From Nematostella vectensis (Eukaryota > Cnidaria > Anthozoa > Actiniaria > Edwardsiidae): a stretch of 64,000 nucleotides of DNA. Below, piece after piece: positions 24,701 through 34,299 of the stretch. The first letter of the stretch is position 1; every line of letters begins with the position of its first letter. The notes below the pieces were generated by a model that ran no database searches, had not been told where the DNA came from, and saw nothing but the letters and a program-made list of their open reading frames with translations. The stretch is taken from contig NC_064036.1 of NCBI RefSeq assembly GCF_932526225.1, positions 14,253,181 through 14,317,180 on the forward strand. The letters run 5' to 3'. A program made the translations under genes and the position numbers.

Positions 24701-26783
24701 ACATAAACAAAATGCAACCCATATTGCCTATATTTTTTTGCTTTTATATTGTCTGCATCTTGCATACTTTCTAATGTGTTTTTTATTTTTATTCAAATAG
24801 TTGTGGAAAATTAGTAAAGGTTATCAATGGCATGATGAAAATATTGTTTGGAAAAAAAAAACTTAATTGTTTTCACTTTTATTTAGGTAAAATCAACCAA
24901 GGACTACCTGAGGGCCATGATTGATTCTAAACACTGGAAGGCATGAGAATAGGCAAATGTCTTAAGGATAATATAGTAGGGGATTTCTTACTTTTATACA
25001 ACTGTATAAGTGTAATATGTTTTTAGAGCAAGATACTTGCTCTCAATGATAAATCTGTAAAGAAAACTTTTTCTATCGACCGAAAGATAAAGAGGAAAAG
25101 GGAAAATGTTAGGAGAGTGTTGTTGCATTACTGTTAATTTTTTCATCATAGATATAGTCCCATTTCTTCCTTTTTTTCTCTCTGTTGACTATTTTTGTAC
25201 GCAATTGATAATATTTGCTGTTTCCCCTCTGCACCCTAAATAAATTAAAATAGGTTATGTTTGAAACTAGATATTTTTTTTTAGAATTTGCTTCCCAACT
25301 CAATTTGTTCTTCTCCATTGCATTTTATATTAGCATGTGTGGATCCAGAGTCGATTTCCAGTTTTTGGTGTATTGTATTCATTGTTCTGGTACGAGATCG
25401 TGACAGTTTGGGCTTTTTGATTTCATTCTATCTTTGGAATGCTGTTTCATACATTATTTTTTTCTTTGCAAGGGCAAAGCTAGTCAGATTGTAGCTTTGA
25501 AAGATAACGACAAACTTGTGCTTTTTCAAAAAGTAATTTTTTAAACAAAACAGTTTTATATCAAACCTAAAGGTAATAGGGAAAGGGAAAAATACTAGGA
25601 AAGTGCTCAGTCAAGTTATATTTTTTTAGAATAGAGTCGCATGTTTTTCAAATAGAGTCACATTTCTCCCTTTTTCCGCTCCCCTTTGACTTTTTGTTTA
25701 TTTGTATATTTATTCCTCTCTACCCCCAACATAGGTCAATGAACATGGTTTGGTTTGAAATTAGAAATTGGAATAAAGCACTTTCAGTTATTGAGGAATT
25801 GCCTCCATTGCATTCATTTTTGAGTAGCCTGTATGGGTGGATCCAGGATTTCTAAAAAAAAAAAAGGGGCCAAAGGGTGGGTGCACTAATATGTAATGCA
25901 TGTCAGGAGGTATATTTCTGGAGTTTAATTTCAACACATTCTTCTGAATAATCAGTTGCAGTACATGAAAACTACAGTATGTAATCTAAATCTTTGGAAT
26001 GCTGTTACATCCTTGATATATTCTTCACAAGCTCAAAGCTTGTTAGAATGCTGTTTTGATAAAAAAAAAAAAATAGATAGTGGAGCTTCTATGAAGGGAA
26101 ATAAGAATTGACCATTAGACTCTTGAAAAACATTCTCGTCAACTAAAACACCTGAACTTTCACAGCCTTTTTCACACCAAGGTTTAGTATTTGTTTTACT
26201 TTCATACTGCATATTTAATATTATTAAATGAGTGCTTGCTTGATCCATTTGGAGGGGCCAATACAATTCATAATTACATGGCAGTTAAAAAAATGACATA
26301 TTTAAAAAAAATTAAAAAACATTCTAAAGACATCTAGATCCCCCTAAAACTACCCCTTTCCGTCAACACAAACAGTTATTAAATGCTGACTCCGCCTTTG
26401 GGCAGTGCCTAGATCTATATATTAAGTTTCTCATCTCTTTATGGTAAAAAACTATAGTGCAAAACACTCTGATTATATTCATTGTATTTGGCAGGTTGCA
26501 GAGGATAATCAACAGTTCTCAGCTGAGGCGTGATATATTGAAATCAGAACCGATGCAAGAGGTTAACCCAGAGGAGCCGGATCACACCCATGATTCCCAG
26601 GGACTGTTGACTCCAGGTGAAATAATTGGAGGTGCCGTGATTGCTGCTGTTGCTGGTACTGCTTTTGTAGCAAATAGATATTTGAGAGAACAAGACGAGA
26701 AAACAAGCTCAAAAGCAACGACTACGTCCCCGTCGTCTTCACAACAACAAACGCAGCCGAAGGATGAATGCGTGGTGATGTAA
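21731..26783 (+). CDS. cGAS-like (Mab-21/cGLR) nucleotidyltransferase with C-terminal hydrophobic segment and CaaX box
   Basis: Exons are 21731-22539, 23121-23300 and 26495-26783 (425 aa). Phases agree (AG+A, AG+G). The family makes cyclic di- or oligonucleotides from NTPs after sensing nucleic acid or other ligands, to signal through STING. Seen in the sequence: TGSMYDG (G64, S65), E77 and D79 in DEVDVM, D180 in MSIDLVM (the complete metal-binding triad), then KKEVLKIMK, SYHLKNAF and FFIPEMTLL as in the cGAS C-lobe. The H-x5-CC-x6-C zinc thumb of vertebrate cGAS is absent. Exon 3 adds a hydrophobic stretch (residues ~373-390) and ends ECVVM, a CaaX motif. The start is the first ATG right after an acceptor. 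An alternative exon 2 acceptor 18 bp downstream is in frame. Linkage of exon 3 rests on phase and splice sites only. Confidence 0.85.
23436..23530 (+). repeat. Inverted dispersed repeat, arm 2
   Basis: The opposite-orientation partner of 19996-20075. It contains TAGCGGAGCCAGCGC and GGTATAGAAAT. Confidence 0.6.
25075..26075 (+). repeat. Ancient direct duplication of ~500 bp
   Basis: Copy A (about 25075-25560) and copy B (about 25572-26075) share, in order, GGGAAA blocks, a TAGAGTC/TATAGTC + CATTTCT segment, GTTTGAAA(C/T)TAGA, GTGGATCCAG and GGAATGCTGTT(T/A)CAT. Identity is low, about two thirds by eye. Confidence 0.55.
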
Positions 26784-26987
26784 CACTGCACCTTACTGTT
26801 GACTCAACGGTAGCCGTAATATCTGCCTTCACTTGATATTCATTTTTTTAGAGGAATCCTATCTATATCCCAAATATTGTTTTCTCTTTGTCGATCCTCT
26901 CACAAACACACACACACACGCTGAATCCGACTGATCCACTTATTGTGGATCCTCAATATTGTGTCCAACATACCTATGAGGGGAATT

Positions 26988-27979
26988 ATAAATTATAGGG
27001 AAGGGAGATTTAAGTGCCCATTAAGGGTTAAACCCTGGGTTAAACCATTTTCAGAAACCTTCACAAGGTGAGGTTTTCTCTTAGTTTTCCCTTTGCTTTT
27101 GGATTGTGTTTGTTCGTGGCCCCCCCCCCCCCCCCCTTATCCCTATTATATTGCGTCAAAGCAGTACTTGCTGTACAACTTTAGCTGCCACTATGCTGGT
27201 AAATTACCTGTGAAATTGTCGTAGAAAGTACAATAAATATGAGTGTATTTAACTATGAGAATAATTAAAAATAATTTGTTCATGGATAAACTGTTTTGTT
27301 GAGTTCAGAGCAGTTTTTTGTCCGCGCACTCGTTCTTAGTTTGTTTTGCTAGTTTTTTTTTTTAAAGCCGCGCTAGAGAGCTGGGCAAGTGTAAGCAAAT
27401 TTCAAAAGGGAGTATTTGAATCAATTATTTAGGCAAACTTTGACATAATAGACTCGATAATGTCGTAGAACACGTTTCAAGGTTACTACAAATTTCTTCG
27501 TTATTCTCGTTTTTCTCGCATTTTCTCATCAGTTTCAAGCTAAAAAAAGTCACGCGCGCGTAAATTGTTTCCCACCAATTGATTTTCCCGCCTAAAGTGT
27601 GAAGTCCCCGGGTGACCGTGCGCGCGCCTTACAACCGAAACGCTGAGCTGAGTAACAGGTTATGTCCTAACACCCTACACTGGCAACGTCTATTTATAGA
27701 TTGCTTCATTATTACACTTACCTGATGCTGCCAAAATCCCCTTTCATTTAATTATGAAAGGGGTGTAAGGGGGGAGGGGCGAAAACCGCACAGAAAAACG
27801 CTAAAAACCGCCAATAACCGTAAACCGCGTAGTCTAGAGAAACCGCAATACCGCGTGCTGAATGGTATAGGTTCATGCAAACCTATCTACTACGCTGCCT
27901 TAACGACAAAATGGTCGAAGGGTATTTCCTTTACTACTGCTAGTATCGTTCTTTTCATCATCATTTTTTTTGCATTTAT
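26988..27979. repeat. ~990-bp dispersed repeat, copy 2
   Basis: The twin of 5439-6429, same strand, 21.5 kb apart, ends ATAAATTA and GCATTTAT. It lies 204 bp after the nucleotidyltransferase stop. I see no AATAAA between the stop and the repeat, but the repeat has one at 27232-27237, so it may supply the gene's poly(A) signal. Confidence 0.9.
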
Positions 27980-28376
27980 GTGCATTTTTACGGCACAAAT
28001 AAACGACTAGTAATTGAATTATTATTTTAGGATATTTTTTTTATCATGAAAGGGATTATTGTTTGTACGTATGCGCTAACGAAAGCGACTTTCTAAAAAT
28101 ACAATTGTTTTCACTTGCTGTAATTAAAATCTTAATAAATATTTCGTATTGATATTTTGTTAGTGCTATTGTTATGTTATTTTCGCGATTTTGTGACAAT
28201 AAAATCAAGCGAAACAAATGTAATAAAAATGTGCTTTAATAATCAAAACTGTAACAATAACATGCGTGGCATGTCACAAGAATCTATACATACAGTTCAG
28301 AATTGTCCAACTCAACCCGTTCGGTACTATATGTACATTAGAGGACTAAATACACAAGGTGTTTCCATAAAGCTTA

Positions 28377-28780
28377 TTAACACATTGACCCCTCAACCGG
28401 CCTGTACCGGCTTTGAGAAATACAACCCAAAAAATTCATAAATGCAAAATAAACATAACAAAATGAAGATACTCAGGCATCAGTCTTAAGGGATAAATGG
28501 TCTTGAAGATATGCATCCAACCAAGGTGATAGCAAGTATTCTTTAGCCAAATAATGGTTCAGGTTCTTTGAATTTTAAATCGAACAAGAAAAAAAAAAAC
28601 GCAGGAAAACGCTCAAAATAACATACAAGGGAGAGAGATCAGCAAACGAAGCTCAAGACACAAATACCTTTATTCTGATCCTCCAGGTCCATGTCCTCAA
28701 TAAACAAGGTCAACTCCTTGAGGGCTTGTGAAACCATCTTGTATGCCATTGCGGATTGCAAAGCATTCTTGAAGAAAAAA
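28377..28780 (+). mobile_element. piggyBac-like non-autonomous element, copy A, truncated
   Basis: It starts TTAACACATTGACCCCTC as in copy B (30588). It stays similar to that copy for about 400 bp (AATTCATAAATGC, GATACTCAGGCATCAGTC, GGGAGAGAGATCAGC). The right end is missing, and the sequence changes to the TTTAGGCATTGCCTAAA repeat near 28790. Confidence 0.7.
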
Positions 28781-28869
28781 AAAATATATATATAGATTTA
28801 GGCATTGCCTAAAATCGCTCCAAACGACCAAATCTTTGCTTTTTTCTCTTAATAGTTTAAGAAATATTA

Positions 28870-29410
28870 AATATTATATTTCTGTTTTTTTACGACGTCA
28901 ACGATTTCACAGATCACGCGACCAACTTGTTATACCCCCTTCTGCCACAAGTTTAGTTGTCATACGATGTGTCAGAGTAGTTTTACTTTTAGATACGTCA
29001 TCAATGACGTCACACAACACGTGACCATATTGTTGCATCACCCTTGACACCTACCGAGTTTGGTTGCCATACGATGTTTCCTTCGTGAAATATTAATATT
29101 TTTTAATTTAATGACGTCAGCATATTTTTGCTTCTAGTGACGTCATCGATGATGTCACAATCACGTGACTATATTGGTGCACCCCCCTTGACACATGACA
29201 AATACCTTTGGCTGTCATTATGTTTTGTTTAGGAGATATGAATATAGATATGACATCGGGATAGTTTTGCTTGAAGTGGCGTCATTGATGACGTTACCCA
29301 TCACTTGACCATATCTTGGCACCGTCCTTGACACATACATGACACCTACCAAGTTTGGTCGTTTAACAATGTTTCTTTTACGAGATATGAGTCGCGAAAT
29401 TAAAGTGACG
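28870..29410 (+). repeat. Array of ~130-bp diverged units with CRE-like palindromes
   Basis: Each unit carries a form of TGACGTCATCRATGACGTCA, then CACGTGACCATATTG, a TGCACCCCCCTTGACAC-like segment and an AAGTTTGGTTGCCATACGATG-like segment. Palindrome copies are near 28994, 29137 and 29279. It is inverted relative to the array at 31890-32230. Confidence 0.7.
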
Positions 29411-29534
29411 CGAAAATAAAGTGTAAAGCTACTATGATGGATTCATGAGCGGTGCGGTTTTGTCGTAAAGGGTATAGTGTGTTTATCATGCCCGACGTCT
29501 AACGGAACTAGGGTGTGAGTTATAGCTATCGACT

Positions 29535-30440
29535 CTAAAACACCTGCTGCCCACGTGCCTTAGGGTTAGGGTAGAGAACTCTCAACTCATGAAAGATCCC
29601 CATGCGCTTCTCTAAGCTCATCACTATCAAGTTATTAACAGTGGCGGCAGGGTATGTAGGAGTTAGTGGAGATATATGCCACAGCTTGCAGATCATGTCG
29701 TTGACGATGAAGTTAACGTGCATCGGGGCGTTGTAGAAAGGTATTTTGATCAGGATGCTCACTAGGTCGGCCCACGCCTGGCTCAGCATGAAGAGCGACT
29801 AAAAGGGGTAGAAAATGTTAACGCACGCTTTTTCCCACTAAAAAGCAAGCGCACGAGAACGCAACAGCTTGATTTTCTTGCGCTTGCGCTTATGTTTGAC
29901 CCATTCTCACGGTGTTGCGCTTCCGTTTGCGCACCAACCTTTAGAGACCTTAAGATTCACGACGGAGACGTAGAGTCTACGACGAGAAATTTGTGGTTAG
30001 CGTGCGCTGACACCATGCAAAATCGTACAAATTTTGTGGCATTATTGCTGCAAAAAAAGTTCGAAAACGATATTGCGCGTTTTATTACCAGCAAACCAAC
30101 TTTGGTCGCAGCTCATATTTTGTTGCAAGTTGATTTGATACAGATTTCGTAACTGGCTGATGCAACTGATTGAGTATGCTTGACATTGAGTATGCTCACA
30201 TTGCTGCGAGACAAGTTGGGTTGTTGAAGTTAATACGTGCTAGTTTTGTTGCAAAAAGTAGAGCCATGAAAGTCGTATAATTTTGCTGCTCGTATTACCG
30301 TACCTTTATACTCTCCGGTGTCGTATGCGGCGACTCGACATCTCACGCATCTTAAGGTAGATCACCACTATGTTGGCGATGAATGCCAAGCCGGCAATTG
30401 TGTACATCACGCCCGTCAAGGAAATCGTGACAGTTGGAAA
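29535..30440 (-). pseudogene. Rhodopsin-family GPCR fragment (TM1 and TM2-TM3)
   Basis: On the minus strand the open frame 30440-30306 encodes a TM1-like helix containing AFIANIVVIYLKMREMSS, with the Asn of the usual GN motif. After a gap of about 500 bp with an acceptor (TTTTCTACCCCTTTTAG), 29807-29535 encodes SLFMLSQAWADLVSILIKIP (TM2, Ala-x-x-Asp pattern), MICKLWHI with the TM3 Cys, and NNLIVMSLEKRMGIF where DRY would stand (here EKR). The frame stops soon after TM3, and no TM4-TM7 is seen before the CRE-palindrome array. It is most likely a dead gene fragment. The identification is by helix pattern, and ligand and subfamily are unknown. Confidence 0.5.
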
Positions 30441-30587
30441 TCAGTTTGTGGATTTGGGGGCAGATCATCTTTCTAAGGCGGCTCCATACGTCGCGCCCCT
30501 TTCGTGCCGAATCTTATTGCCTATTTGTATCGACACAAATACATCGGGTTCAACGTTGATTCAGACGTCGCACTAAATAAGTCGCGC

Positions 30588-31597
30588 TTAACACATTGAC
30601 CCCTCAACCGGCCTGTACCGGCTTTGGGAAGTACCCACAACCCAAAAAATTCATAAATGCAAACTAAACACAACAAGATGAAGATACTCAGGCATCAGTC
30701 TAAGGGATAAATGGTCTTGAAGCTATGCATCCAACCAAGGTGTTGGCAACTACTCTTAAGCCAAATAATAGCACAGGTTCTTTGACAAATTTCAAATCGG
30801 ACAAGGAAAGAAAAGCAGAATCACCCCTCTCAATAAAACGCTCAAAATACAACACAAGGGAGAGAGATCAGCAAACACAGCTCAAGACACAAATAGATAC
30901 CTTTATTCTGATCCTCCAGGTTCATTTCCATGGCCTCAAAACACAATGTCCACTCCTTTAAGGCTTGTAAAACCACGAAGATGCCTTTACTGATTGAAAA
31001 GCATTCTGGGAGATCCATGGAAAAATTCACGAGGGGAGGGCCAGTCAACACTCCTCTCCCCAAAGTCAGATGGTTTTTTAGAAGTCTTTTCACGCCGAAG
31101 CCAAACAAATCAATTCCAGGTCGTACAGACCCAGAATAGCAGTGTAAACAATTTTGGAATCAATTTGGTTTCAGAAAAGACAGCATTTAGGAGAGCTGTG
31201 GTGATTCATTAGAAAATTATTTTCTCATCCGGGCAAAGCCAAACAAGAAAAAATCATCATGAATCCACCTTTGCTTGCAAATATCCATAAGCAAAGCACT
31301 CAATTATGCCCCAAAAGACTTTATGATGCCCTGAGACACTCTCTTAATATGCTCATAGCTGTATTTTTTATGAAAAATACAAGCAACCATCAACTTGTGC
31401 TGGCTTCAGCACAACGACAAGGTATTAAAAGTGGGGACCGCAAGGCACTGTTGGAAAGCTTGGATACCGCTGACTAGGTGCAGCTGTGTTTGACTTTGAC
31501 GGGCTGTATAAAACTAAGAATAGGGGGGGAGGTATCTGTTTTCAGTCTGTTTTTTTTGAAAATTCAGCTCAAAAATAGCCAGGAGTCAATGGGTTAA
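30588..31597. mobile_element. piggyBac-like non-autonomous element, copy B, complete
   Basis: It is flanked by TTAA at 30588-30591 and 31594-31597. The ends CACATTGACCCCT and the reverse complement of AGGAGTCAATGGG form a 13-bp imperfect inverted repeat. TTAA duplication is the hallmark of piggyBac. The 1002-bp interior has short open frames (30994-31212, 31259-31477) that I do not recognise and no transposase. Confidence 0.7.
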
Positions 31598-31889
31598 TAG
31601 GTTGTGAGTAGTAAAAGTTGACTTGATGCGGAGTTTCTGTTGCAATAAAAATAAGGAATAAAATATGGTATTGATTCGGCACATCAGAGGCTCGACGTTT
31701 GAATCGGTGTCGTGCTTTTGCCGTGCAGCACGACTGGTGCAGCTAAGGTTGTGCCGAACTCAATTCTGTCGTGCCGAACTTAATTGATTCAGACGTCGAA
31801 CTGACCAAACAATTAAATTCGGCAAGACATGAGCGCGACGTATAAATCGGACCTGAAGATAGTTTCTCGTTGCTATTGGAGACAGCAGT

Positions 31890-32230
31890 GTTTCGTAGGT
31901 GTCATGTATGTCTCAAGGGGAGTGCAAAGAAATGGTCACGTGATGCGTGACGTCATCGATGACGTGACGATGAAAAAAATATATATATATATTCAGACAA
32001 CAAGGCGTATTAGATGTCATAAAGGTGCGAATGGGGGGGGGAACGCAGATAGTCAAGTGGTGTGTGACGTAATCGATGACGTCATAAAAAACAAAAATAT
32101 TCATATTTCATGATATAAAAATCGCAGGGCAACTAATATTGGAAGACGTCATGTGAGTGTCAAGGGGGATGAAATAGAATGATCAGGTGTTGTTTGACGT
32201 CATCAATGACGTCACTAAAAGCAATACATT
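31890..32230 (-). repeat. Second array of CRE-like palindromes, inverted
   Basis: Three diverged units. Palindromes TGACGTCATCGATGACGTGA, TGACGTAATCGATGACGTCA and TGACGTCATCAATGACGTCA are near 31950, 32066 and 32197. GGTCACGTGATGCG precedes the first. The units read in the opposite direction to those at 28870-29410, so the two arrays face each other around the GPCR fragment and piggyBac-like element. Confidence 0.7.
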
Positions 32231-32760
32231 TCTGATGTTATTAGAAACAAATATTCATCATATTCAATGAAAGAAACATCGTAGGGTATGATATGTCCGT
32301 AAAAAGCAGTAGTCAGTCTTTATATTCGTAAACGAAAGCAAGCAAATTGGCGACTGGTGCTCCGCTTTTAGGCGGTGATTATCTCTATATTTTTTCCTGA
32401 ACATAACACGAGTCATTTTTGTATGATTACTGACATAAAGCCCGCGTGATGAGACACGGCCACAGTCAGAATATCTCACAAGGTAATTGAGATCATCTCA
32501 GAACAAAAGGAGGACTACGTATAAATGTTATAAAACACGAAAAGGTTTTGGGAATACAACAACTATTACTTGGGTATATCATAAAAGTGTCGCGCCATAT
32601 TCATTTTGTAGGTCTACAAAAGAACCATTTTGACGAAAGTGTGATAGCAGTACTGTAAACTATGGTTCCTAATAGGTGATTTTGTTTTAATAGGATGTGA
32701 TGGCCTGCTTAAAAAACGTTTTGTAAAACCACTAAGCCTAGTGTACACATAAGATCCACA
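32231..32760. other. Non-coding stretch
   Basis: Nothing is recognised apart from the start of the duplicated Tctex1 3' end at about 32761. Confidence 0.5.
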
Positions 32761-32838
32761 TAAATCCCAAATATCGTAGCTATAGCAAATAGGGTTGAGC
32801 TATAGAAGTGAAAATTGCAGTAGCAGATTCGTCTGTGT
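32761..32838 (-). pseudogene. Tandem duplicate of the last ~75 bp of the Tctex1 coding region
   Basis: It matches 32850-32920 at an offset of 89 bp (TAAATCCCAAATATCGTAGC in both). It lies just downstream of the functional stop and would encode a second, diverged copy of the C-terminal strand (ATIFGIY). It is probably non-functional 3' UTR. Confidence 0.75.
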
Positions 32839-32839
32839 C

Positions 32840-33310
32840 CTACTCCAAATAAATCCCAAATATCGTAGCTACAGCAAATAGGGATGCGTTGGTGAACACG
32901 GCAGTGGCAGATCCGTCTGTTAGAGGAAACCACAAACATCTACTCGACACTAAAAGCCCTTGCCCGTGTACCGAACCAATTGTCACAAAAGCTATAATCT
33001 TGTATCGGTCATATGCAAGCCTTTTCACCTCGTCTCGAATTTTCTCGCTTATATCCATGGATAAAACTTTACACTTGCGAGCTTCATACTTAGCGGCTCT
33101 AAGTTCCCTTTCTAGGATCTTCAAGGCCAGTTCCCGTACAATAGTTGAACTGAACTTTGCTCCGTCCTTCGGCAGATTGTTTGCGGATTTTTCAATACTT
33201 TCCTCCACCTCTTTTAAGTTGATGGGCCTTGGTTCCGCATCATCGTCCGAGAAATCACTTGCTTGTGGTTCATCGATGTTGATATATGGGTCAAAAATCT
33301 GGAACGCCAT
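32840..33310 (-). CDS. Tctex1 domain protein (dynein light chain, Tctex-type)
   Basis: A 156-residue single-frame gene. Tctex-type light chains are homodimeric subunits that bind dynein intermediate chains or cargo, in cytoplasmic or ciliary dynein. An acidic N-terminus (DFSDDDAEPRP) is followed by the Tctex1 domain from about residue 50, with family signatures RDEVKRLAYDRYKIIAFVTI, VSSRCLWFP and ASLFAVATIFGIYLE at the very C-terminus, which is where the family normally ends. The length fits TCTEX1D/DYNLT2- or DYNLT5-like members with an N-terminal extension. The ATG is at 33310, eight bases after an acceptor-like TTTTTTCAG, so a 5' UTR intron is likely. The coding part is intronless. The exact paralogue is not resolved. 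Confidence 0.85.
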   Translation of the reverse strand: MAFQIFDPYINIDEPQASDFSDDDAEPRPINLKEVEESIEKSANNLPKDGAKFSSTIVRELALKILERELRAAKYEARKCKVLSMDISEKIRDEVKRLAYDRYKIIAFVTIGSVHGQGLLVSSRCLWFPLTDGSATAVFTNASLFAVATIFGIYLE

Positions 33311-34299
33311 ACTTGGAACTGAAAAAATTATTTTGTAGGGTACTCATGAGAAATGTTTTGTTGTGTGGTGATTTCGGTTGCTAAGAGCTGTTATTGTGGT
33401 ATTTTTGCGGTTAAGGGGAAAGCTCATAATACCACACATTTTCCAATGATTTGTAAGCTGTCTCACGAAGTGGAAAAAGCGATGGATTTTCTTAAATATG
33501 CGTCCTGTGAAGACGTTAATCAGTTTAGGTTTTATGAATTGAGAAGATTTCTTATCAAACTACCAACTAATAGCTCAACCAGTATCACGATAAAATTCAG
33601 ATGGGATTTATTTCATTTATAAATATCTATATCGGTAACCCCTTTTAGATTGTAACTGTATTAGATTAACTCAGGGTGCCTTATTATTTTATCAAGTGCA
33701 TTAATTGATTGTTTTGTTATTATCAGCTTCTACCGCACACAAACTTACAGCTCTCCGCTTAAGGTTTTCCTGAGTCTGTTTTTTGCCCGCCAACCAGCCA
33801 GACAACGCTAGATTCATGGCTTTTCAAAATTTATTCGCCGACAGCATTCAGTTGGACTGACCGATACAGTAATCAAAACGATAGTAATGTAATTTTGTGT
33901 CCAAATGGAGACATTCATTATTCATTATTTATTGTTCATTCCAAGATATTTGTGCCCCGATTGCCCTAAGTTAACTTCGCAAAGACTTATCTACTCACAG
34001 TTTCGATGTCTTATCTCTAAGAAGTGTATATTGAGACAGGTGAATTCCAGTTTTTGGTGTATTGGAGACAGGTGACAGATAGAGTTTTAGCATCTTATTT
34101 GTTTCTTTCTTGCCGTGATGTTTTCTTAGAACTTTTATATACATAAAATCATAAGCATGAATGATATCTGCATGCTGGGAATAGCTTGATTGTGCGATAT
34201 TTGATCGAAGTTGACAAGCGTAGGGTTTAAAGTTTGCGCAAGTTGAAAGCTTGCGCACTTATTATAACTTTGAACAATTTCGGACAAAAGTGGAAAAAA
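33311..34299. other. Upstream region of Tctex1 gene and non-coding stretch
   Basis: An open frame at 33353-33622 (+, 89 codons, containing AMDFLKYASCEDVNQFRFYE) runs divergently from Tctex1. I do not recognise it and it has low support. The rest is AT-rich without features. Confidence 0.4.

Larger units (their letters stand above)
23301..26494 (+). other. Intron 2 of the nucleotidyltransferase gene
   Basis: It contains an inverted repeat arm at 23436-23530, an ancient tandem duplication at 25075-26075 and a possible unused exon at 24887-24946. Two direct copies of GGGTTCAAATGG lie at about 23675-23711. Confidence 0.6.

Noticed and set aside
30992-31477. Short ORFs inside the piggyBac-like element as transposase
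   Set aside because: No DDD-type motifs and far too short. The element looks non-autonomous.
33353-33622. 89-codon plus-strand frame divergent from Tctex1
   Set aside because: No family resemblance or splice context that I can support.
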